Positions 32,402-39,483 of a stretch of DNA of 45,201 nucleotides are shown here, piece after piece; position 1 is the stretch's first letter, and each line of letters opens with the position of its first letter. A program made the position numbers and the translations under genes. The notes beneath the pieces are model-generated. The model saw only the letters and a list, made by a program, of their open reading frames with translations, was not told the DNA's origin and did not search any database. The DNA comes from Candidatus Gastranaerophilales bacterium (GTDB taxonomy: Bacteria > Cyanobacteriota > Vampirovibrionia > Gastranaerophilales > Gastranaerophilaceae): the NCBI GenBank assembly GCA_944325025.1, contig CALUYN010000014.1:1-45201 (forward strand), read 5' to 3'.

Positions 32402-35400
32402 ATGCGAGTTTATTCAATCATGCCACAGATGAGGGCTAGCAGTGTACAAAAGAATTACAAATCAGACAGAGCGGGCATGCCCGATTCTGTATATTTTAAT
32501 CCGCCGCAAATTAAACGCGGTGTCACATTAACTTTTACAGGCAATGATAAAAATATTCACCAGTTTGCATCTTATGCTCCGGAGAATAAAAGATACGGAG
32601 TAAAAGCTTATAACCTCGGCGGCTTAGGAGTTGTAGCCCAAGAAGCACCGGAAAGTTGGAGAATAAAAGAAGGTGCAGATATTAGAGACTTTTCGCCATA
32701 TCACAGTTATGATAATGGCACAGGCGGTGTTACTGTAGTTAAATTAACTAAAAATCAATCAGGAACATATAATGAAAGATATCCGCAGGACAGCTTTATT
32801 ACTGCAAAACAAAATGAATCGCTTGAAGATGTCGCTAAAAGAATCAATTTAAAAGATGGAGAAGAATTATCTTATGCAATAAGACTTCATCCTGATGATA
32901 AAGGCAGATCACCTATTATAAGACTGGAAGATTCCGGAATACAGGGAGCATTTACACGTCCGGCAAACGACACTATTACAAAAACTAAAAATATTACATA
33001 CCGTCTGTTTAGAGCCGTTGATATTGCCGATACTGCAGAAGTTCCAATTAATAAATACAAAAAAAATATTCGCAATGAAGTAACTGAAGCAATTAAAAAT
33101 GAAATTACAGTCCAAATTCGAGATAAATACAAAGAAGAATTGCAAAAGGCCGCAGAAGAAGATAAACAGTTAACAGAAAAACATATACAACAGCTTGAAG
33201 AATACAAAAAAACTCATCCTGACGAACCAGTAGCAATATCAGAAATAAATACAAACAGAAATCATATTGAAGGCATTATCCAAAAAGAAATCAAAGATAA
33301 ATTAAATACTGATGAGGTAATAAAACGTATTGACACTGCGTATGAAGAAAGATTAAATACCGAAGAAGTCCAAAATCAAATCAAAGCAATAAAATCAAAA
33401 ATAAATGCAGCTCCAAAAGTAAAAGAAAGAAATGCCGTATATTTTATACATACGGAAGAACTTGCAAAATTTGACACAGCTTACGGTGCCGGCGGAGGCG
33501 GCAATAGAGGAGGCTATGGAGCTTACGGTGCTTATGGCGCTTACGGCACAAAGGGTGCATATTCTACCGGTGGAGTTTCTCAAGCAGGAGGGATTGAATA
33601 TGTCAGCACAAATGTAGCTTTTGCCGATAATAACAGAGCTTTTGTTGAAATTTTACCGCAGCTAAATACAGAAGCCCACGGGAACTATAATCCCGCAAAT
33701 CTATGGCTGCATGACAGACCTGCGTTTATGATTATGAATGCTATTGCAGACAAATCTCACTTCGGAAATGAATACTATAACGGCTATAAAATCCATGCTT
33801 CTTTCCATAATCCTGGAAGAGATTATCAGGGAGCGGAAAGCAACCCGTTTGAATTTTTCAGAATGGTAGCAAGAAAAGAAGATGTGGAAGAACTTAATAA
33901 ACACCCGCAGGCAGAGAAATTACGACAGATAGAAGCAAATTGGGATAAAGCGACAAAAGAAGAAAAAAGCTTTGTTAACCAAATAATGCGTCCTTTTTTG
34001 GATGGCTTTATTGATGATTACATTGATACTGCAAACGACGTCAGAACATTTAATATATCAATGGCTCCGGTCGCTGCCACAAGAGTTAATCCGCAAAATA
34101 TGAGCTGCGGTACAGTATCAGTAAACTACGGAAAAGAAATGAAATCCTCTGAAACGCCTGATATTGCGCAATTTATGACTAAAAAGCTTGCAGGAATAAA
34201 AACTATTGATATCACAAACGGAAGTACTCCTGCAAATTTGAAATTGGACGATGCATCTGCAAATTTCTGTCAGGGGACTAACATTAACGGATTAACTGAA
34301 TTGAAAAGCGGTTTTACTCCATATAAATACAAACCCGTTTATGATGAAACCGGAAAACTGATATCTGATAATATTGAAGAAGTTTTAAAAGCGAAAACAT
34401 CAAATACAAAATGGTTATTAGATTCTCTTGGGAATGCTTTTGATAAAGGCGGTGTTCAAGGTATTACCAAAATGTTTTTTACCGATAAACAAATAGCTGA
34501 TACAAGTGCAAGCGTTGTAGGACATCTGTCAAAATATAATGAAGGGGATATGCTTCTAATGGGCTGGGGGCGCCCTGACCCGCAAAAAGGCTACCCGTCA
34601 ACTTTTCAGGCATTTCTTGATTTTCTAAAAGATCCAACTGTTGATAAAGAAGTAAAAAAACATACAAAATTGATTGTTGGGGCAGGTGTCTGGGATCAAC
34701 AAGCAAGAGATTACACATGGGTAAAAGATATAATCAAACAAATTGAAGAATTGGACGGAGGAATTTATAAAGGAAATGCTTGTTATGTTAACGGGTTCTT
34801 CCCAAACAGACTCGTAGGGTGTGCGACATACTCTATTTTCACTTCAAGATTTGAACCATGCGGAATCACTCCGTTAGAATCATTTGCAGCAGGAACTCCT
34901 GTTATTTCAAACAAGACCGGCGGTGCTCCGGATTTCATCGAAGCAACCAGAGGCTATTTAACAAACAATCCGTACCTGCGAAATATTGAAAGTTTAAAAA
35001 TTGATCCTGCAAAACTTGAAGGGAAATCTCCCTCAGAACTTGGTAACATAATTGATACAGAAAGAATGTTTGCAAACGCTGCAGAGGTCAAAGAATGTAT
35101 AAAGAATGCCACATCTGATTTCGGGCAAAAAGCAGATGACAGTAAGTTATCAAAATATGCTGAAATGGTAAGAGATTCACTTATACAAAAAATAGACTGG
35201 CATGAAAACAGGGCTTATAACGGCGGGAAATCCGCAAACGAACGTTACATGACAGAAGTGTTTGAAACGGATAAGGGTATAAATTCCAGAAACACATCTC
35301 AACTGAAACGTCTTGTAGGCCAATTCGGTACAGCAATAGAAAATACCGCAGCAAATGTCCAACAAACTAATCAGCAAATATCTGAAAAAAGTAAAGAAAT

Positions 35401-35587
35401 TGTTAAAAATGTTAAAAATCGTTGGGGAAAAATTGCCGTCGGAATTGGACTCGGACTTGCAGCTATCGGTAGTGCTGTTTACGTTTATATGAAAAAACAC
35501 AGAGAAAATAATACACAAAATAATCAACCGGAAACCAAGCCGGCACAAACTAATGAACCTAAAAAAACAATCGACAAAGCGGCTTAA
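32402..35587 (+). CDS. Giant glycogen/starch-synthase-like glycosyltransferase with C-terminal membrane anchor
   Basis: 1061 residues. The GT-B N-domain signature is split: a ~45-residue insert lies between the start (MRVYSIMPQ) and ASYAPENKRYGVKAYNLGGLG, which corresponds to the GT5 SEvaPf-KtGGLgDV motif. Residues about 225-345 are a charged helical region, and 361-390 is a Gly/Ala/Tyr repeat (GAYGAYGAYG). The C-domain motif TSRFEPCGITPLESFAAGTPVISNKTGG is near 817-845. One transmembrane helix (about 1010-1031, GIGLGLAAIGSAVYVYM) with a Lys/Asn/Pro-rich tail ends the protein. Donor and acceptor are unknown; nucleotide-sugar transfer is inferred from motifs. The N-terminal FTG motif recurs in other proteins here. 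Confidence 0.8.
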   Translation: MRVYSIMPQMRASSVQKNYKSDRAGMPDSVYFNPPQIKRGVTLTFTGNDKNIHQFASYAPENKRYGVKAYNLGGLGVVAQEAPESWRIKEGADIRDFSPYHSYDNGTGGVTVVKLTKNQSGTYNERYPQDSFITAKQNESLEDVAKRINLKDGEELSYAIRLHPDDKGRSPIIRLEDSGIQGAFTRPANDTITKTKNITYRLFRAVDIADTAEVPINKYKKNIRNEVTEAIKNEITVQIRDKYKEELQKAAEEDKQLTEKHIQQLEEYKKTHPDEPVAISEINTNRNHIEGIIQKEIKDKLNTDEVIKRIDTAYEERLNTEEVQNQIKAIKSKINAAPKVKERNAVYFIHTEELAKFDTAYGAGGGGNRGGYGAYGAYGAYGTKGAYSTGGVSQAGGIEYVSTNVAFADNNRAFVEILPQLNTEAHGNYNPANLWLHDRPAFMIMNAIADKSHFGNEYYNGYKIHASFHNPGRDYQGAESNPFEFFRMVARKEDVEELNKHPQAEKLRQIEANWDKATKEEKSFVNQIMRPFLDGFIDDYIDTANDVRTFNISMAPVAATRVNPQNMSCGTVSVNYGKEMKSSETPDIAQFMTKKLAGIKTIDITNGSTPANLKLDDASANFCQGTNINGLTELKSGFTPYKYKPVYDETGKLISDNIEEVLKAKTSNTKWLLDSLGNAFDKGGVQGITKMFFTDKQIADTSASVVGHLSKYNEGDMLLMGWGRPDPQKGYPSTFQAFLDFLKDPTVDKEVKKHTKLIVGAGVWDQQARDYTWVKDIIKQIEELDGGIYKGNACYVNGFFPNRLVGCATYSIFTSRFEPCGITPLESFAAGTPVISNKTGGAPDFIEATRGYLTNNPYLRNIESLKIDPAKLEGKSPSELGNIIDTERMFANAAEVKECIKNATSDFGQKADDSKLSKYAEMVRDSLIQKIDWHENRAYNGGKSANERYMTEVFETDKGINSRNTSQLKRLVGQFGTAIENTAANVQQTNQQISEKSKEIVKNVKNRWGKIAVGIGLGLAAIGSAVYVYMKKHRENNTQNNQPETKPAQTNEPKKTIDKAA

Positions 35588-36489
35588 TAACAACTTAAAA
35601 AATCAACCAACTCATATATTACGATGAATTTTTCAATGAATTCATCGTAATTTTTCATATTTATAAGAGATTTAAAAAGGTAACCGAAAGGCATAGCCTT
35701 TCTTTGCTTCATCGCGGCAATAACAGTATTGTTATGATATGAAAAGCTCAAACTTTTTGCACAATATGCAGATGCAAACCTTTTTAAAATTTCCCAAAAC
35801 CTGCTACAAATAAATTCCATATTTGAGTCATTTTTCACAAAAGTATATAGATTTTCATCCAAATCTGAAATACCGGTTTTAAAAGACTTATACTTATTAT
35901 TTTTGCTTTCATTTTTAGAAATCAAAATCACATGGTTTTTAATATTCTTTTCAACATCAGCCTGAATAATTATCCCTTTAAAAATATCCGGTTTTTCAGA
36001 AGCCCTTACAGGCAGAGTAAGACGGGTATCAGAAATTGTAATACTATTTCCTTTATAATAGCCGAAAAGACATGACAAATCTTCCTGCGTATCAAAATTA
36101 GGAAATAGTTTAGAATCTATAATTGCGGCGGTATTTTGATTTTTAGGCCAATTTTTAAAATTTGCTATCGGAGCAGAAATTAACGGTAAAATTTCTTCAT
36201 TAAACTTTTGCTGATACTGTCTATCAGTTAAAATTATTGTGCTCATAGATTTCAATAAAAAGACATACAAAAAGAAAAGCAAAAGAGGAAACAATACAGG
36301 ATTATAAATATTTTTTAAAATCAAAAAAGAAATTACCCACACAATTACCAGAGCGAACAAAAAGAACAAAAAGGAAAAGAAAATTGTCTTAAAAAGTAAT
36401 TTCTTCCTGTATTTTTCAAACTGCTTAAGGACTTCTAAATTTTCATTTAAATAGTCATAATATTGGCATTTAAAATCTTTTTCACTCAT
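35584..36489 (-). CDS. DUF3137-like membrane protein
   Basis: 301 residues from ATG 36489. Two adjacent membrane helices (about 33-75) are followed by a soluble domain of about 220 residues with KFNEEILPLISAP and DLSCLFGYYKGNSITISDTRL, which resembles DUF3137 proteins; function unknown. The frame stays open to 36615, but that extension would cross the antisense strand of tRNA-Lys and its promoter, so I reject it. No clear ribosome site precedes ATG 36489. The last codons overlap the glycosyltransferase stop by 4 bp and carry its possible terminator hairpin. Confidence 0.7.
   Translation of the reverse strand: MSEKDFKCQYYDYLNENLEVLKQFEKYRKKLLFKTIFFSFLFFLFALVIVWVISFLILKNIYNPVLFPLLLFFLYVFLLKSMSTIILTDRQYQQKFNEEILPLISAPIANFKNWPKNQNTAAIIDSKLFPNFDTQEDLSCLFGYYKGNSITISDTRLTLPVRASEKPDIFKGIIIQADVEKNIKNHVILISKNESKNNKYKSFKTGISDLDENLYTFVKNDSNMEFICSRFWEILKRFASAYCAKSLSFSYHNNTVIAAMKQRKAMPFGYLFKSLINMKNYDEFIEKFIVIYELVDFLSCY
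35618..35655 (+). terminator. Terminator-like hairpin of the glycosyltransferase gene, inside the convergent gene
   Basis: A perfect 13-bp stem ATTACGATGAATT (35618-35630) with its inverse (35639-35651), loop of 8, followed by TTTTCAT on the + strand. It lies 31 bases past the stop of the + gene and is part of the coding 3' end of the minus-strand gene. Confidence 0.6.
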
Positions 36490-36524
36490 TACAGGATATT
36501 TTAACACAAAATAAAGAAAAACTG

Positions 36525-36553
36525 TTGACAATAAAAATTGTTCTTGATAGAAT
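36525..36553 (+). promoter_or_regulatory. Sigma70 promoter of tRNA-Lys
   Basis: Consensus TTGACA (36525-36530), 17-bp spacer, TAGAAT (36548-36553), 35 bases before the tRNA. The same boxes and spacing precede tRNA-Glu at 45077-45105. Confidence 0.85.
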
Positions 36554-36588
36554 AATCTTACTGGCGAAAATGAATAGCATAGATTTTC

Positions 36589-36661
36589 GCGCTTGTAGCT
36601 CAGCAGGTAGAGCACTCCCCTTTTAAGGGATAGGTCGCGCGTTCGAATCGCGCCAAGCGCA
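36589..36661 (+). tRNA. tRNA-Lys(TTT)
   Basis: Acceptor GCGCTTG/CAAGCGC, D-arm GCTC-AGCAGGTA-GAGC, anticodon loop CTTTTAA (anticodon TTT), T-arm GCGCG-TTCGAAT-CGCGC, discriminator A, CCA not encoded. The outer pair of the anticodon stem is mismatched (C-T). Confidence 0.96.
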
Positions 36662-36860
36662 AAATAAAAGAGGTCTAAATAGACCTCTTTTATTTTGCTA
36701 TTTAGCTAAGATGAGAATGCTTGATGCGAAAGCATCATCTGTAGTTCGAGCGCGAGGCGGCAGAGGGCGCAGGCTTGACTACAAAATGCCGAAGGCATTG
36801 AAGTAGTCAACCGAAGTCCCGTTTAACGCCGCCGAGCAAGACAATCGCGCCAAGCGCAAA
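36646..36860 (+). repeat. tRNA-Lys 3'-end duplication enclosing a structured element
   Basis: AATCGCGCCAAGCGCAAA occurs at 36646-36663 (inside the tRNA) and again at 36843-36860, a period of 197 bp. Between the copies lie the terminator, a GNRA hairpin (TGATGC-GAAA-GCATCA, 36722-36737), a long stem TTGACTAC/GTAGTCAA (36775-36782 with 36803-36810) with an inner ATGCC/GGCAT stem, and pairing GGCGGC/GCCGCC (36756-36761 with 36828-36833). GCAAGACA precedes the second copy, like GCAAGAGA in the tRNA-Leu repeats. The region is GC-rich and has no gene. Nothing else is seen up to 36928. Confidence 0.85.
36661..36696 (+). terminator. Intrinsic terminator of tRNA-Lys
   Basis: A perfect 17-bp stem (36661-36677 with 36680-36696) with a two-base apex, core AGAGGTCTA/TAGACCTCT and a T-rich 3' arm. 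It starts at the tRNA discriminator base. Confidence 0.85.
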
Positions 36861-36928
36861 GATAAATAAATTTTTAACGAAGAACAGAAGTTTTGACAAG
36901 TATATCCAATATTCTATTTATATAAATA

Positions 36929-37837
36929 TTAATTATACCAATAGTCAGCATTATCCCAACGCCTTATCCATTCACCGCAGGTTTCACCATTTGAAACAAT
37001 ATTACCAGTATCACCTAGCTTATTTTCTTTGCTGCAAATTCTTTTTACAGAACTATCAGGATAATCATAACCAACAGGAAAAATTCCTTTAGGAGTTACT
37101 ACAAAAACAAAATTATCCAAACCCCTACGGTTAATCTTATTAGCTGATACATACGCCGTAATCATCCCGCAATTATTTTCTTGAGTATGTTCTTTCCCAT
37201 CAGTGTGAATATATTTATAACTGCAGCCGTTATGAGGATTGTTATAACGCAGCACTATACCGTTATTGAAACGTTCTTTAACCATATTTGTATAATCTGC
37301 AGGACTGTCATATCGAAGTTCTCCCGACAGAGCAACTTCCTTAATATCTTGCGACATACACCCTTTCTTATAGTGGCATTTTTCTGATACTGTCATGTAT
37401 TTTGACAAAATATTTGCCATATCTTCAGGAGCATTTAAATTCCAGTATTCAGGAGTATCATTCTCAGACACCGCCATTGTAAATGCATTACCTAAAATTG
37501 AATAAATCCACTTGAACCGTGTTACAGTCTGTTTTTCACGATAATCATTAATTAACGATGGAATTGTAATAGCAGCAACAACACCTATAATGCCGAGGGT
37601 GATTAGAACTTCCGCTAAAGTAAATGCAGCTTTCTTTTTAAGTGAAGAGTGAAGCGTGAAACGTGAAGAGAGTTTATCATTACGAGGAGAATGCGGAGCA
37701 TTTGACGTAGTAATCTCATTCTTATTGCAGCTATCTTGTGATTGCAGAGCAGCTACGCTGTTCGCAATGACGGAAACAGATTGTAGGTTATTTACTGTAA
37801 ATAGCTTATTTTTTATAATTAAGAGATTCTGAAACAA
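36929..37837 (-). CDS. Type IV prepilin-like protein, phase-variable (OFF in this sequence)
   Basis: The pilin part starts at AAFTLAEVLITLGIIGVVAAITI and continues NDYREKQTVTRFKWIYSILGNAFTMA, then a Cys-containing globular domain (CHYKKGC, NPHGCSYKY, NNCGMIT, GETCGEW). The N-terminal ~85 residues before the motif are an unusual leader encoded by REP and R3 repeats. TTG 37837 has no ribosome site. ATG 37938, with GAGGG upstream, is the likelier start, but the 10-G tract between puts it out of frame; 11 G would join them. It is the third prepilin gene with this arrangement in the window. Confidence 0.75.
   Translation of the reverse strand: MFQNLLIIKNKLFTVNNLQSVSVIANSVAALQSQDSCNKNEITTSNAPHSPRNDKLSSRFTLHSSLKKKAAFTLAEVLITLGIIGVVAAITIPSLINDYREKQTVTRFKWIYSILGNAFTMAVSENDTPEYWNLNAPEDMANILSKYMTVSEKCHYKKGCMSQDIKEVALSGELRYDSPADYTNMVKERFNNGIVLRYNNPHNGCSYKYIHTDGKEHTQENNCGMITAYVSANKINRRGLDNFVFVVTPKGIFPVGYDYPDSSVKRICSKENKLGDTGNIVSNGETCGEWIRRWDNADYWYN
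37640..37676. repeat. R3 repeat in prepilin leader
   Basis: AAGTGAAGAGTGAAGCGTGA onward, ending AGAGAGTTTA. On the coding strand it gives KLSSRFTLHSSLKK. Nearly identical to 30602-30638. Confidence 0.8.
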
Positions 37838-37849
37838 GTTCAGAATGAC
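37824..37849. repeat. REP-like unit in prepilin leader
   Basis: AGATTCTGAAACAAGTTCAG onward, ending AATGAC. It crosses the TTG 37837 start and, in the ON frame, would be translated as VILNLFQNL. Confidence 0.75.
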
Positions 37850-37938
37850 GTAAATAGCCTGCCCTCTTGACCTCCGGGTTTCTTGGCCTCCGGTTAGCTG
37901 AGCCCCCCCCCCGAAGTTTTGAACTGTTGTTTAATCAT
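37838..37938 (-). other. Out-of-frame leader of the 36929 prepilin gene with 10-G tract
   Basis: ATG 37938 opens MIKQQFKTS, then the tract (37912-37903). With 10 G it reads GGGLS and stops; with 11 G it reads GGGA and continues without a stop into TTG 37837. The sequence after the tract shares CTCCGG and GCCTGCC words with the leader at 30692-30848. Confidence 0.75.
37903..37912 (-). repeat. Poly-G tract (10 G), phase OFF
   Basis: Ten C on the + strand, preceded on the coding strand by ACTTC. One base more would put the prepilin in frame. Confidence 0.88.
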
Positions 37939-37994
37939 AATTTTAACCCTCTTTCTTTTTTATAAGCATAACAAATTATATTAAATTTGGCAAC

Positions 37995-38028
37995 AAAAAA
38001 GCGGATAATAAATAATTTTCCGCTTTTT
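37995..38028 (-). terminator. Intrinsic terminator of the HTH gene
   Basis: AAAAAAGCGGA (37995-38005) pairs with TCCGCTTTTT (38019-38028). On the minus strand the hairpin is followed by a T-run. It lies 38 bases past the stop at 38066. Confidence 0.75.
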
Positions 38029-38065
38029 AAATATTAACAAATATCTTTTCTTAATATTACTATGG

Positions 38066-38629
38066 CTATTTTAAGTGAATAAACTTCTTTGCGCAGTCAA
38101 ACATGGAATTCACCAGTGCAGCATTGGAATATATATTCATCCCGTTGCTTTCTAGGACTTGCTTCATACGTTTTTCCCACATTGAATAAATATCGTCTTT
38201 CGAAAGGTCAAGAACTTGTGCAATCATCGCAAGCTCCTTAAAATCTATCGGAATAGGAAGCGTCCCTCTAAGCATATCCACAATATCCAAACGTTTTTTA
38301 CGCGGAAAAGCTTTTAAAAAGGTTACTACAGACATCCCTTTTTCTTTCATAACGCTTTTAAAAAACTCAACAGAATCATCTATCAATATCGGCTCCTGAG
38401 GAATTTTATATTCTTCAAATTCTTCAGGCTGAATTTCCATAACCGTTGCAATACGTTCTAATGTTGTTCCGCGCGTTGAAAACGGTATAGTGTTATCTAT
38501 AAGGTTATATACATAAGAAAGTGTAACACCTATCATTTCAGCAAAATCTTTTTTGTGCAAAGAATTTTTTTCCAAAAACTTTGCGACTTTCTCTGAACTT
38601 TTTTCTTGAATGATTGGTTTATTTTTCAT
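38066..38629 (-). CDS. XRE-type helix-turn-helix protein
   Basis: 187 residues from ATG 38629 (GATGAGGA upstream; an upstream in-frame ATG lacks a site). Residues about 10-65 form a Cro/C1-type HTH: VAKFLEKNSLHKKDFAEMIGVTLSYVYNLI, then TLERIATVMEIQPEEFEEY. A second similar segment at about 95-155 (MSVVTFLKAFPRKKRLDIVDML, then FKELAMIAQVLDLSKDDIY) looks like a degenerate repeat of the same fold. Probably a DNA-binding regulator. No target is evident; the next gene in its direction is the 36929 prepilin, separated by a terminator. Confidence 0.8.
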   Translation of the reverse strand: MKNKPIIQEKSSEKVAKFLEKNSLHKKDFAEMIGVTLSYVYNLIDNTIPFSTRGTTLERIATVMEIQPEEFEEYKIPQEPILIDDSVEFFKSVMKEKGMSVVTFLKAFPRKKRLDIVDMLRGTLPIPIDFKELAMIAQVLDLSKDDIYSMWEKRMKQVLESNGMNIYSNAALVNSMFDCAKKFIHLK

Positions 38630-38865
38630 GGTTTTATCCTCATCTTTTAGCATTATCAACATAAAAGTTATTTATCTTTTTGTTAAGCGAAAGTATGGTA
38701 AACAAGTGAGGTAATATTTATTTAAGTTAAAATAAGAAATATAAAGGTAAAAGCGGGCACAAGCGTTTGAATTTAATTTTAGCTACTGATAAAATAAATC
38801 CATAAACATAGTGACTGACAAAAGCTTTTTAAACACCCTAAACAATCGATAAAAAGGATAAAAAA

Positions 38866-39411
38866 ATGAAGTTAATCACAGGACTCGGCAACATTGGCGA
38901 AAAATATTGTTTTACAAGGCATAATGCAGGATTTATGGTTCTCGACAAATGGGCTATGGATAACAATATTTCGTTCAGAGAAGAAAAAAAGCTCAAATGT
39001 TTTATTGCAAAAATGGGAGATAATCTTCTGATAAAGCCCACGACTTTTATGAACCTGTCAGGCGAAGCAGTCCGCGCTGTCATGGATTATTATAAAATAG
39101 ATGTTAAAAATTTACTTATAATTTATGATGATATAGCGCTTGATTTAGGCAGGATAAGATTTAGAGCAAACGGTTCTGACGGCGGGCATAACGGGATTAA
39201 ATCAATAATAAAGCATACAGGCACAAAAGAATTTGACAGATTAAAAATAGGTATCGGCCCTCAGCCGAATATTCCGTCAGAAAATTATGTTTTACAAAAT
39301 TTTGCACAAAATCAGCTGCCTGAACTTAAAAATGTTCTCAAAACAGCAATTGAAGCCGTAGAATTTTATCTTGACAACGGAATTCAAAAGGCACAAAATC
39401 AGTATAATTAG
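38866..39411 (+). CDS. pth: Peptidyl-tRNA hydrolase
   Basis: Releases tRNA from peptidyl-tRNA that drops off ribosomes; essential in most bacteria. 181 residues. Motifs are TGLGNIGEKY (the usual GLGNPG has Ile for Pro), TRHNAGF with catalytic His19, KPTTFMNLSGEAV, and IIYDDIALDLGRIRFRANGSDGGHNGIKS. AAAAAGGA precedes the ATG. The 236-bp gap before it holds no gene. Confidence 0.95.
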   Translation: MKLITGLGNIGEKYCFTRHNAGFMVLDKWAMDNNISFREEKKLKCFIAKMGDNLLIKPTTFMNLSGEAVRAVMDYYKIDVKNLLIIYDDIALDLGRIRFRANGSDGGHNGIKSIIKHTGTKEFDRLKIGIGPQPNIPSENYVLQNFAQNQLPELKNVLKTAIEAVEFYLDNGIQKAQNQYN

Positions 39412-39483
39412 CCTGATTGATTAGTAATTTATCTGTTTTTCATATATAATTAAACTAAAGTTAAATAAAATTAAGGAGTAAAA

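Noticed and set aside
36490-36615. Upstream extension of the DUF3137-like gene to 36615
   Set aside because: It crosses the tRNA-Lys promoter and 5' end on the opposite strand and reads as non-protein-like sequence; ATG 36489 gives a normal start.
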